Source of the DNA: Mortierella sp. BCC40632
Lineage: Eukaryota > Mortierellomycota > Mortierellomycetes > Mortierellales > Mortierellaceae
Reading direction: 5' to 3'
DNA length: 53,452 nt
Assembly: GCA_011634665.1 (NCBI GenBank)
Contig: WAEK01000041.1
Coordinates: 1-53,452 of the forward strand
In this document: one piece after another, positions 12,423 through 22,700 of the stretch
How the letters are laid out: each line of letters starts with the position of its first letter
How positions within the stretch are numbered: the stretch's first letter is position 1
Position numbers and translations under genes: made by a program
Notes under the pieces: generated by a model
The model's database searches: none
What the model saw: the letters and a program-made list of their open reading frames with translations, nothing else
Told to the model about the DNA's origin: nothing

Positions 12423-13301
12423 CTAGGGCAAGTATAGGATGTCGAGGGAAAGGGGGTATACTCTGTAGTAGTTGGCCGTGAGACTTAAGGATGTTGGGGC
12501 TGGAGGAGTGTTTGAGCCTGTGGATGTTGAGTTCATGATATCAACAATGTTTTTCTGCTTGAAAAAAGGGTTTAAGTCTAGGCCTGTGGTACCACTGCCA
12601 CCGCCAAAATTCAAAAAGCCATTTTTATTGAGCCATACCTCGTTTTTGTCTGGTCCTGATGACTTTGCGGGAATAAAATCTCCCGTGCTCTAGTGTCGTT
12701 GTTTTGGCCTAACTGCTTTTACATTTACTATTGTCATATTTAGAAAGGCAAATGCGTTGAGTTGGGTTCGGACGAAGTTTGAATCAATGCAACGTTTGCG
12801 CAGTGGTGATAAAATTGTGAATGTAAGGTGTGAAATCCATGACATTGAAAACAGGCATTGATCTGGAATTTGTACAAGGAGGGGAATTGCGAAATAGCCA
12901 GAGGCCATTCGTAATAAATGTCGGGACATGTCATTGTGTATTGACCGATGACACTCCATGTGATACCACCGTCGTACGATAGGGGAGAACTCACATGAGC
13001 CTCCCACCATGTCGTGCTTGGTATAAATTCGGAGGGTGAAAGTGATCGGGATTAATAATATTGTAATTCCAAAAGTGCACATTAATAATGTCTCCGGCTC
13101 GAAAGTTGTTTACAGGACCATTTTGTATCCCCCGCAAGGAGAAAAAATCTTCTCTTGATATCTATCAAGCGTGGATGTCTTTTTCATTGAGAGTCACTCA
13201 AAAAGGACCTGTGCCTTTGGAAAAGAAATCGCGATATGAGGAGGGAAACCAATTGGGGAGAAACATAAAAGAAAAAAATAAAAATGTTGATAACTTTTCA
13301 T
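12423..13301 (-). CDS. Secreted LPMO-like protein, AA11-type region, copy 1
   Basis: The family cleaves chitin or other polysaccharides oxidatively outside the cell. The start at 13301 gives MKSYQHYFFLMFLSQWF, a signal peptide. Then come IQNGPVNNFRAGDIINV and the core HGGGSCEFSLSYDGGITW (about 13010-12950), which closely resembles the conserved HGGGSCQFSLSYDGGKT block of fungal AA11-like proteins, then CPDIYYEWPL, a segment with several Cys and Trp, and FYHHCANV (compare MYMNCA in the family). The C-terminal tail is Gly/Ser/Thr-rich (FGGGSGTTGLDLNPF, STSTGSNTPPAPTS) and ends in LYLP. The N-terminal catalytic His could not be fixed; HVLF in the second copy is a candidate. Activity is therefore inferred. 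Confidence 0.65.
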
Positions 13302-13575
13302 GACAGTATAATAATTTAATAGTCAATATGCTTTTGAGGGATAATTTGAAAAAGGGTATTTGTGCAATGATCGGTCAATTTAATGATATGGTAAAAATAT
13401 AAAAAAATAATAATAATAAAAAATGTCATTTATAATAAAGTTGCAAAAGTAAAAATTTTCTAGGTGTGGTTGTTAGAGTGAAGGGCTTTTGATTGAATTC
13501 TTTTTTGATGAAAGAAGAAACAGATTCGTTTGCTTTCTTGCTATATGGGGGGGACAAAAGATTTTGCCTAATTGC

Positions 13576-15026
13576 TCAAGGGGTGCGGTTGAGACTTTTT
13601 GTTACCAATAATTGGTATTCTTGAATTATCGCCTTCATGAGTGATAGAATGTTAAGCAATAATTTTTTAACTCGTTCGCTTGAGCTATTATCAACTGTTG
13701 TTTGGACATCTTGCTTGTTTAGTTTTGCCTGAACGCCATCGGATGGGACGGATTGGCAAATTGTATAAAACAAGCCTGACACGGCTGTAACTCCGTTTCC
13801 TTTGTGGGCTCTGTCGAAAAACTGTAGTGTGAAAACTGTAAAAAATGGCTGAGCAGGCTGATGTCGTGTCATATGACTTGAAGACCGACAAAAAGTAATA
13901 GGTGGAGAATGTCATGAAATTTTTGTGAATTAGTGTCGGAGGCCTGACATATTACATTAAAGCTTGTTAATGCAAGAAGGATTCTTTGTGTTTTGGCAAA
14001 TTTCAAAGGCCTTTTGAACTGATTCAGTATCAAAAGGTAAAAGTCTAGTAGCCAAGGAGTCCTTAAATGACAAAGTAAAAGCAGGGACTTGAGGCGCAAA
14101 GGCTTGGAGGCTCTTTGGAATCAATCGAAAATGAAAGATCTTAACCAGGGCATCGAAAAAGGAAGTCGTTCCAATGCATAGTCGCTTGACCATCGGGCGC
14201 CTTCACAGTGCAAAGGCCATACATCGTTATGTGGTGTCTTGACGGATGGGGGTAAGAAGTTAATGGTAGGAGTATTTTTGACAACCAAAAGCGGCTCCCG
14301 ATGCGCATCAATTATCCTTGTCCGTCCATAAACTTCGGTGTATTTGTATTAAAATTCGTTCGTGTTGTAGTTTAAAAGGATTGATCCGGCAAAAATTGCA
14401 CATGCGAAACGTGGTGGGGGTTCGATCGCCCAGTCTCGGTTGAAAGTGCACAGATCTCATCGGTGATTTGGCTAAATGATCGATTTTGTAGTATTGACAA
14501 GTATGGGGAGGAGGTGATGTTCAAGAGGTAAAGGAAGTGAATGTGTCTTGGAATGTTTTTCATGTTGAAAGGGGGTTGAGGTGTAGGCGGGAGGTGAGGA
14601 ATTAAATAAAAAGATCGTGTGAACCGCCTGTTATGAATTAACGCGACCCTTTTATGGACAAAGTGCATTTGTTTCAAGGCCGTTTTTGTCTTGAAGTGCA
14701 ATCGGATGAAGATGCAATGAGCTTGCTATGCCAAAGCCCTTCTCTTTTGAAGCTGGACTTGGATCTTCAAAGCCAAAAGCGATGCCTCGTCTCGTCGTAG
14801 GATCGAGGGTTACAATCGAGTCGTCTGTTTTTAGGGGGACAAGGATCTGTCGGAGTGGATACTGTTTCGAATTTTCTGTATAAGGGAGCTTTGACATGTT
14901 GAGATTGAGAGCTTTAAAAGTGTTTTCGAAAGGCCGTTCTTTGTCGTGAAGGTGCGGGAGCAAATCGGGCAAACGAACTGATTGTCTATTCTATGGAAAG
15001 TTTTAGAAATGATGGGCCGTGAACAT
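13576..15026 (-). CDS. Protein with one C2H2-like finger and coiled tail, unknown, copy 1
   Basis: The start is the ATG at 15026 (MFTAHHF). Soon after, the two copies together read FVCPICSRTFDKRTAFRKH, that is C-x2-C-x12-H, with the last His loosely spaced, so this is a single C2H2-like finger. The middle has TRRGIAFGFEDPSPASKEKG, ITDEICALSTETGRSNP and an APDGQRLCIGTTSFDALV stretch in the second copy. The C-terminal end reads DVQTTVDNSSSERVKKLLL and ILSLMKAIIQEYQLLV, a likely helix or coiled coil. About 480 residues would result. It may bind DNA, but one weak finger does not prove it. The many shifts could also hide two genes. Confidence 0.42.
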
Positions 15027-15257
15027 CCTTAATGATAGTACAGGAAGTTGCGTGGCAGTTTAGGGGGAGTGTATCCGTCTTTTCTCGTCAGTGTTGAACT
15101 TCCGGGGGTTACAGGGTGGCAGGTGGCGTCGTTCTGTTTTGCGTCGGTCTGCTGGGTGGGGTATTTTAACATTTTGCATGAAGTGAGGGAGGAAAAAAAA
15201 AAATTATTGTCTCGGACACGTGACGAAAAGATCATGTTTCAAGATGAACTTGCTTGA

Positions 15258-15530
15258 GCTGGAACATCATGTTCAATGTGCTGGAACATCATATTTGCTG
15301 GAACATCATGCAATATTAATCGCTGGAACATCATATTCCAATCGCTGGAACATCATATTCCCAATCGCTGGAACATCATGTCCCAATCGCTGGAACATCA
15401 TATTCTAATCGCTGGAACATCATGTTAAATCGCTTTGGAACATCATGTCCCAATCGCTGGAACATCATCCAATCACTGGAACATCATATTCCAATCACTG
15501 GAACATCATGTCCAATCGATGAAACATCTG
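15258..15530 (+). repeat. About 22-bp tandem array, copy 1
   Basis: Twelve clear units plus a degenerate thirteenth of the type GCTGGAACATCATATTCCAATC, with lengths of about 17-25 bases and a strict core TGGAACATCAT. Several units have ATT(C)CCAATC after the core and others GT(C)CCAATC. The array sits upstream of the zinc-finger gene's start (about 230 bases away, on the other strand). The second copy's array has different unit variants. Confidence 0.93.
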
Positions 15531-15539
15531 TGCTTGTTT

Positions 15540-16740
15540 GTTGGAATCATCTTTTGACGTTTGTGATTGACCAGTGTGAGCCTTTCTTCGTCGTCGAGTT
15601 AAATTTTTTTTTTTTTATGAACTGCGGTGTTTTCTTTTGGTGTCTTTGGCTTTTGCTTGTTTTCCGCCGGGATCCCTTTTTTCTAAAAAGGCGGCTGATA
15701 AAATTAGCAGGTCATCATGAAATTTTTGCTTTTTCTTTTGCACAAAAAATATCGTATGATGATAATGTTGCCATGCAAAGGAGATTTTTAATTTCATGGA
15801 AGCAGGGCTATAATAAAACAAGTTTTAGTGTTTGTTATGAAAGGAACTCGTTTTGGGAATGTGATTGATTTGCTGTGTTGAGACGACATATTAGAAAAAG
15901 GGATGAGTCATTGTAAAAATGGGGTTGGCAAGTATAAAAGCGCAAGGAGAGATGGCATATTACCTACAAATCTCAATCCAAGTTTAGTCCCTTGTCCAAA
16001 ACCTGCGCCTCGATGTCGCCACTAATGGACGTGTCCAAAGATTCAAGCGATTAATCAAGTTGTGATAGTTTTCACTTCTCTTTTATGGTGTTTATTACAC
16101 TAGTCGGGTTGGCTGGTATCAAGTTTAGCCAGCAGTTTTCAAAATCGGATCAGAGAGAGGGTTGTCCGTGCTCAGTTATTTATTGCGCTCATGATGTTGA
16201 TATCGTTGATCCCGATTAACATCATTGTAGTTGTTCAAGCGGGTATCATTATAATGTGCTTGTTCATGGAATTGAACATTATTGGGTATTGGCTGTGGAT
16301 CTGGTGTTCCAAAAGATTATCCGGTATTTACTAGAGAATGACGCTAGTTGATCAGGTCCCAGAAATTCATCAAAAGTGAAAAAGGAGCTTTCAGCAGGAT
16401 AAAGTTATAATTAAAAAAAAGGCATTAAGGTTGAGTGAGTGAATGATGAAAAAAAAAAAACAATGTCTTGATTTTGTTTTTCTTCAGTTACTGTACAGGT
16501 ATTGCTTAGAGTGTTTAAGTGATGGGAGTGGAATCATGAAGGAATAAAAAGATCAGGAAGGGGGGCACTGTTTAGGAAAAAAGCAAGAAACTAATAAAAA
16601 AGTTTCAGAAGTATCAGAATATGAAAAAGAAGTAAATGATTTTTAGGATGGATCTGGTGATGTGGGTTTGTTGAATTTAGTGTGTTAGTCTGGGTTTTTG
16701 TATAAATTTGTAGTGTATGACAGGAATAAAAAGCTCAAGG
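15540..16740. other. Weakly coding stretch, copy 1
   Basis: Plus-strand frames give hydrophobic pieces (FFWCLWLLLVF near 15635; PINIIVVVQAGIIIM near 16210) and, in the second copy, DYPAFTRMTLAGSGSQKF. These might belong to a membrane protein of unknown type, but the frame is too broken to set limits. Confidence 0.25.
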
Positions 16741-16799
16741 TCTATCTCTTTATTGTGTATTATACAGGAGTTGGTATTAAAAGGCACAAGTCAATTCAT

Positions 16800-17700
16800 G
16801 GAAAAAAAATCACAAGTCCAGAGTAAACAAAGAAGCTTGTAAGCGCCTGTATCCAAAAAAATGCGTATCTGATAGTGAGGTTCGAGAGGTTGAGATGAAG
16901 TATTTTTGTACAGAGCACCATATCAATCCTGGCATAGGCGACAGGCTTCAATGTTTTTTCTAAAAGTAACTTGGGATATCATACAGGAGAATAAACAAAA
17001 ATTAAAAAGGACGAAAGACTATAATGTAACTTTATATGAGTTTCTTTCTGAAAGCTTGGTTCCATTATTTCTAAAAGTTGGGGGGCTTTGGAGGTGGGGT
17101 TCTATTATCATTGATCAAGAAATAATCCTGGAGGGAAGGTGTGAAACAGAGGCTGAATTAGAGGCATGGTTCGATGGGTTCTTGGGAGGTGGTGAAAAAA
17201 AAAAAATAAGGCTGAATATTGTTTGAGTGTCAATATTGGAGATACAAAAGGTAAGTGCGTTAAGGTAGGGAGGAGTGGGACCATGCCATAGGACAAGGAA
17301 AAGGAAAAAAGTTCAAACAAAGATTACAAGGATGAAGACCAAAGGAACAAGAAAAAAATAACAGAGGCAGAATAGTGAGGTTCAGAGAGCGGGTCAAAAG
17401 CAAAGCTTGGTGCTTTGTGTATCAGTGGGAGGTGTTATTGAAAGTGGAGTTTGAAACCATAATAAAATGTGATATTACAGGAAAAATTATGTTTATTACG
17501 CATATTATCAGCTGTTTTTTATTTTCGTAAAAAGATATGATGGACAGGAGGGAAACTATGGTTCGCTGTTAAAAAGGGTTGTGAGATAAATTATCGACCC
17601 CAATGTTAAAAGAAACTTATAAACAGATAATTGTGTAAAATGTTTTGTCCAACGAATGGATGAAGCATGTTGAGTTACAATAAAAAAGTCGGATAATTCA
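16800..17700 (+). CDS. Cys/His-containing protein, possible GIY-YIG-like tail, copy 1
   Basis: Reading both copies gives a protein that starts basic, then CKRLYPKCVSDSEVREVEM and KYFCTEHH, a C...C...FC-x2-H pattern typical of small zinc-binding motifs in fungal proteins. Next come WDIIQENK, SLVPLF, IIIDQEIILEEGCETEAELE and, in the second copy, NGECQHKCFKVGRSGTVP. The FKVGRSG piece recalls the K-(V/I)-G-R start of the T5orf172/MUG113 GIY-YIG-like domain, and such domains often follow a CxxC...CxxH motif in fungi. This assignment is tentative. The 3' end is unclear. Confidence 0.35.
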
Positions 17701-17744
17701 GATAATTATTTTTTTGTTTTTCTCCTTGAATGGCGCTTGGAACA

Positions 17745-17990
17745 GGGGACGGGAAAAAGATATAACAAGACAATCAAAATCAAAAGGAAAAAAGGCAAAT
17801 TAAAATTTCCAGCAAAAGAAAAAAAATTCAAAATCAAGGAAAAAAATAAGTAACAAAAATAAAAGTGGATAAAAAATAAAATTATAGGGGTTATTGTAGT
17901 AAAAATCAAAAGAAAAACACCTAAAAGAAAAATGTTTCAAGGGAAAAATGAATGGTAAAAAATGAATTGTAAAGGGTTAGTGAGAGAGAA
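17745..17990. other. Copy-specific A-rich segment
   Basis: Low-complexity A/AAG-rich sequence that has no counterpart in the second copy, where a GC-rich 420-base segment with subrepeats lies at the same place. It ends at a GC-only palindrome. Confidence 0.6.
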
Positions 17991-18000
17991 GGGCGCGCCC
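17991..18000. other. GGGCGCGCCC palindrome, copy 1
   Basis: A perfect 10-base GC-only palindrome in AT-rich surroundings, exactly where the copies become alike again next to the 28S fragment. It is kept at 43980-43989 in the second copy. Confidence 0.7.
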
Positions 18001-18098
18001 CTTTTTTTTTAAAGACAATGATCTCTCTCTGATCTTTACGCAACAAAAGCTTTTATTATAAAAAAAAAAAAAAAGAAGAATCGTTTTTAAAAAAAAAA

Positions 18099-18506
18099 CA
18101 AATCTGTGGGGAACAATGGGCTTAATCTCAGCAGCTCGTAGCAACAAGGCTACTCGACTGCTTACAATACCCTGTTCATAAAAAGTCGTCTGCAATGGTT
18201 TATCTCTTCCAATTTTTTGTTTTAAAAGCAGGTGCCTCACACAGCCTTTCCGCCATGCAAGACCTCCCCACGTAGTATGACTCGGGGCCGAAGACCTATT
18301 CGTATTCAACTAGATATCGGAAAAGGCGGTAATCGTCGCGTTCTAGCACGGATTCTGACTTAGAGGCGTTCAGCCATAATCCAACGGATGATAGCTTCGG
18401 GTCATTGCCTGCTCAGGCAGACCCAAATACCAATTATCGAATGAAGTGTTCTCTCGTACTAACTTCAAGTACTATTGCAACAACACTTCATCGGTAGGGT
18501 AAAACT

Positions 18507-18547
<41 letters not shown>

Positions 18548-18591
18548 ATTAGTGGGTGAACAATCCAACGCTTACTGAATTCTGCTTCAGT

Positions 18592-18627
<36 letters not shown>

Positions 18628-18668
18628 AACGTCGCTATGAACGCTTGGCTGCCTGAAGCCAGTTATTA
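18099..18668 (-). rRNA. 28S rRNA 3'-end fragment, copy 1
   Basis: The minus strand matches the 3' end of fungal 28S/25S rRNA: GGCAGCCAAGCGTTCATAGC, GGATTGTTCACCCACTAATA, GTGAGACAGGTTAAG, TTAGTACGAGAGAAC (the sarcin-ricin loop, one G short), CTAAGTCAGAATCCGTGCTA, GAACGCGACGATTACC, GTATTGTAAGCAGTC and GAGATTAAGCCC. The end ATTTGT is followed on that strand by T runs. The 5' part of 28S is missing: similarity fades just past the CTGGCTT region near 18668. It is thus an rDNA fragment of about 570 bases, not a working gene. Its extreme 3' flank may be genuine intergenic spacer. Confidence 0.9.
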
Positions 18669-19269
18669 TAACCCTCTTATAAATTCTCCTCTAGGAAGCA
18701 AAGAGAATTTGGAGGGGGGTTATTGAGGAGGCAGGGAGGAAAGGAAATTCAGGGCTTCGGGGTCGGGCGGGGAACTATATAGGGGAAGAGCGAGATGGGG
18801 ATTGAGCTTTTTGGAAAGGGCTGGGGGGGGAGAATCAGGTTGGTAGGGAGGAGTATAAAGGAGGGTATAAAAGGGAGGGAGGAGGGGTCGAACTCTGGGA
18901 CATATCCATCTCACGAAATCACAAAGTCGCCATCAGAGTCACCATCAAGGACTTTAAAAAGGTACGGTGCGTGCCCAGGTGTCGATGGGTCACAAAAGGG
19001 TACTGTTACTGACACATTGTTAATAATTTGCAAAGGTAGAGTGAAAGTGTTACGTTGAGTGTAACAAGAACAAGTTTTATTTAACATAATAGATCAAGTG
19101 AACTTCTATAAAAGCGGGTAATATGGTATACAAAGGGAAAGGGGCGTGTTGAATTTGTACTAGGAAAGGAGGCTGGGCCGGCGGTGGGGAGGGACCAGGT
19201 TTTGGTTGGTCAGGTCCGGAACAAGATGGGACCCGGATTGGCGTGAGAATAGAATGAAGTCAGATTAGG
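18669..19269. other. G-rich stretch right of the 28S fragment, copy 1
   Basis: G-rich on the plus strand at 18700-18890 (Pro/Ser-rich if read on the minus strand). At 18900-19060 the minus strand reads NVSVTVPFCDPSTPGHAPYL and FKVLDGDSDGDF, which looks protein-like but is not kept cleanly in the second copy. No gene is called. Confidence 0.3.
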
Positions 19270-19800
19270 TTGAAGGTGACAGGTCCAGGAGTATGTATAC
19301 GAGACGATGGCGATGAGTGTGGTGAAACAAGAGGGATGGCATGGTTACATGGATTATTCATTGTAATGTTGATGTACTTAAAAATCCAGCTGGGGTCGAT
19401 GGGGAGTAATTTGAGAGGTCTGCAAAGTGAATTTTTGGTAGAGTATGCCTTTGGTAATCTTCGTGCCGAAAAATTGAACAATTCCTTGTTAGGATTACAT
19501 GTTGTAGCTTTTAAGACACCCAAAAGGAACAAACTGCGAATTCAACAAGGGGATATTTTATATGCAAGAGAAAATGTGTGTTGAACACAGGGATCTAATC
19601 AGTGAATTGCCGTTATTAAGAACGTTCGGGGTCAAAAGCAATTCTGTGGTTTTGTTGGATATGAATCAGGGAGGGAAGGGAAGAAATTTGATAAAATTAA
19701 TATTGTTGACGGCCATAAGATTTGGACATTGAAATTTAGAACGCTTTGCGCCAGTCTTTTGCCACTCATGATTACGAAAAAAAAGGTACATGGAGATAAA
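19270..19800 (+). CDS. Unknown plus-strand frame, copy 1
   Basis: Both copies read NSLLGLHVV followed by a short Lys/Thr-rich stretch and DILYAR. The second copy continues with GECVEQDLIKVNCRYC and GFMDMNQRG. The upstream start used here is the ATG at 19270. Nothing is recognised. Conservation across copies of only a few short stretches makes this a weak call. Confidence 0.25.
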
Positions 19801-20639
19801 AGCGAGATTTTATTATGGGGGATTCAGTTAAAGGGATGAAGTGTATGTTAGGGGAAAGGGAAGGTTTCTTAGAGGAAAAAGATTATTTGTGCTTAAAGAA
19901 ATAATGTGGTAGATGATATCGAAGATGGGGGGCAGTAAAATAAAAAGCTCTAGTAAAAAGTTTAGAAATATATTTATTGAGTAAAAAAAGATAAAAGTAT
20001 AATCGTAGTGGGAGAAGTCGCGTCTGGATTCGTTGGGGTGTACAATGTTATTAACTGAATTGTGAACTGCTTGATTAAATTGTTTTTATTTGTTCTCGGA
20101 TTTTATAAAAAGTGCATTAGTAGGGAAGAATGTGCAAAAGCACAAATGGAAATGGAAAAAAGGAGATAGCTCTCTCAGGTTTATTGAAATCACAAAGAAA
20201 ATGGGTAAGGCAGTGATTTGTTCGAGCTGAGGATCAGAAGCTGGGTTGTTGAGGGAGGATAGAAAAACTCATATTAGAGCTTAACAAAAGTTTGATGAGA
20301 ATGATTTATTAATACAAACCTTGTAAAAAAAGGTCAAAAGTAACAAATGGGATATTCGAAATAAAATCGCGGCATGTTGTAGTCGTTGGAAAAGTGTTAC
20401 GAGAATCTCTTATAAAAGGGGACATAATCTTAACAGTAAACAATTATAGGGGAGTTAAAACGGCAGGGATATCCAAAAATAAGATTGTTAAAAAGGTAAA
20501 CAAGTATTATAGCAAGAAAAAATAACTCGAATCCTGGCAAATTAAGAAGGAAGCATTTGAGGGACGTAGTAATATCGTGTAATGTTTTTGGAGGGTCTGA
20601 ATGGAGTGGTTATTGGTGTTTTGTGAGTTGATATTCAAA
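19801..20639. other. Stretch without a gene, copy 1
   Basis: AT-rich DNA with only short unstable frames downstream of the minus-strand LPMO-like gene. Confidence 0.4.
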
Positions 20640-21336
20640 AGGTTGTTAAGTGGATATCACCATGAGGTGTACCACTCGTTTTCGTTCAATAGCCATCTCC
20701 ATTGAATAGAATAGTATCCGACCTGAAAGAGACAGAGGAACTGTGAAACAGTCACCGCAAGGCCAAATATCAGGGGTCTTTATCCTTATTAGTACAATTC
20801 TTAAAAGTCTAATGAAGCGATGATATTAGATGCTTCTTTTTTCTTTTTGGGTTGGATCTTGGGACGGATTCACTTTTGAAAATGAGATTGAGATGGGTTG
20901 GTTTTCAGAGGGAACAGCGTGATTTTTTTGCGAGCCATCTGACACAAATGTTGTCACCAGGTTTGATGGTTGTCATCTGACCCACCTTCCTATTGAATCT
21001 GTCAAGGCCAGTGTATGCATTCTGTATAGGAGAAGCCATTGTTTCATCTGCTCCAGGTTCTTCACCCTGAATTCCATTAGAACAAGGAATTGAGTTTAGT
21101 GGATCTGGGTTAGAATGAGACTGTTGGTAATGTCTATTAACTTTGTCTGAATCCAGAGGCGAAAGGTCCTGCGTCAATGGGGAAATCGTCTAGGAAAGCC
21201 TGCGCAATAGCCGTTCGTGTCAGACCAAGAAGGGGTTGGTTGGATCTTTAAATCTCCAGTCGAAACAATCAACATAAGAGTGGGCATTTGTGATAGAAAT
21301 GAACACGGTCAGAAAAAAAGTTATGGCTGGGAACAT
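20640..21336 (-). CDS. Secreted His-brace LPMO-like protein, copy 1
   Basis: Start ATG at 21336. Both copies together give a signal peptide (about 19 residues, ending SITNA) and a mature protein that begins with His: HSYVDCFDWRFKDP. An N-terminal His is the mark of copper LPMOs. Then NGYCAGFPRRFP, DAGPFAS, DSDKVNRHYQQ, PCSNGIQGEEPGADET, IKPGDNICVRWLAKNHAVPS (with the likely second brace His), SIISF-like stretch, LDFKNCTNKDKDPDIWPCGD, CFTVP and GYYSIQWRWLLNENEWYTS. This order matches a secreted LPMO-like family widespread in Mucoromycota, as I recall it. Length about 215 residues. The extreme C-terminus is uncertain because of a stop or shift after WYTS. Substrate unknown. Confidence 0.75.
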
Positions 21337-22700
21337 TATTAAAAGAAAATGGCCATAAGAGGCAGGTCATAATATTAAGTGAAAGTGAATGTATACAAAC
21401 GTTAATAAAAGTGGTAATAGGATTAAACTTTTTTTAGTATAAAAGGGAATATGGGGAATAATTTAAGCGGCAGTTGTTAAATGATGTTTTTTTAAATAAC
21501 TGTATATAGTGAGGATCAATGACAACAGGACCATATAATGGTAGGAATGAAATAAATGATAGAATGAGGTTAAAAGTAACAGATCACCTAAAGTGTAGCA
21601 TATAGAGTGGTTTATTGGGTTAATGGGAACATAAAGGAAGAAAACTCTTGCTATTAAAAATGTACGTATTTAAATAGAGCATTTCGCTGGTTGTGGAATT
21701 AAAAGTTGAAGTGTCAACATTGATAACAAGGTCTAGCTTAACTGGGTTTTTAAAAAAAACCCAGTCACAAAAAAAACATACGTGCTGTGGTTAAAACGGA
21801 TTTCGGTGCGTTAATAATTTCCAATATCACAGAGGATTGCTATGCAGAATAAAAGGAAGAGAACAGTTCAGCACAGGGGATAGTAAAGTATAGGAAATCT
21901 AGTGAAGTCGTAGAAATAATATATTGAGAATGATTGAGATGTGAAAAATACTAATTCAGGTCAAAAGATGTGACATAGAATTTTTTGGACAGCCAGACCG
22001 AAAGCACAATTTCAAAAAAAAGGAGTAATATACTTCAAACAGAAAAAAAAAATATTGATCTAAAAGGTGTGGAAACTAGATGGATGCATGGTGAAAAGAT
22101 TGTGACAGTTCCTTATTTCTCAAAAGGGAGCAAAAGGCTATGTTGAGGATGGAATTTGTTGAATGATGGATGTTCAGGGGTGTCATTCGATGCAGAGGTT
22201 ATTAAAGTCAAAAGGGGAATGAGGGGATTAAGGATAGAAATAAGTAGTGCGAAATGGAATTTGAGACAAAAAACCATTTGATGGAGCATATCTGTACAAG
22301 GTAGGAACATGCTATATCAGGTAAATTGTAGGATTTCGGGTCGGGAAAAACAACTTGGTGCCGTGGGTGTACGTTTGTGGTAAACAGGATGTGGAAGGGA
22401 GGAGTGCTTCGAGGAGGAAAAGGGGTTAAGATTGCTTCGAAAAAGAATAAGGAAAAGGAGATTTGAAAATTTAAAACTCTAGTCGGAGCAGGTGATCTAT
22501 TGTGACATTTACAGAAGAAAAAAAAGTCAAAAAATGAAATTTGATGTTAGTGTGTTTGATGAGAAAAAGCAAATAAGGTGGAAAAAAAATCAATGGAATA
22601 GAATGTCATAATTATAGAAAGGTAGAAAAAAAGTAGAAAGTGAGAAGATGTGGAGAACCCCATTTCGAAAAAAGGATGTGTTTGTTCAGAATCTCGACAA
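21337..22700. other. Weakly coding stretch, copy 1
   Basis: Short frames on both strands; on the minus strand some are Ser/Pro/Leu-rich. No frame is kept well enough between copies to name a gene. The first part is the promoter side of the LPMO-like gene. Confidence 0.3.

Noticed and set aside
15258..15530. CRISPR-like array
   Set aside because: The unit is about 22 bases with no unique spacers, and the DNA is eukaryotic. It is a plain tandem repeat.
15220..15540. Frames of about 60-150 residues running through the 22-bp array (repeats of GTSC, RWNII)
   Set aside because: They come from the tandem repeat itself and change frame from unit to unit. The arrays of the two copies give different peptides.
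17977..18309. Minus-strand frame of 110 codons over the 28S 3' end
   Set aside because: It lies within rRNA sequence. The match to 28S explains the conservation.
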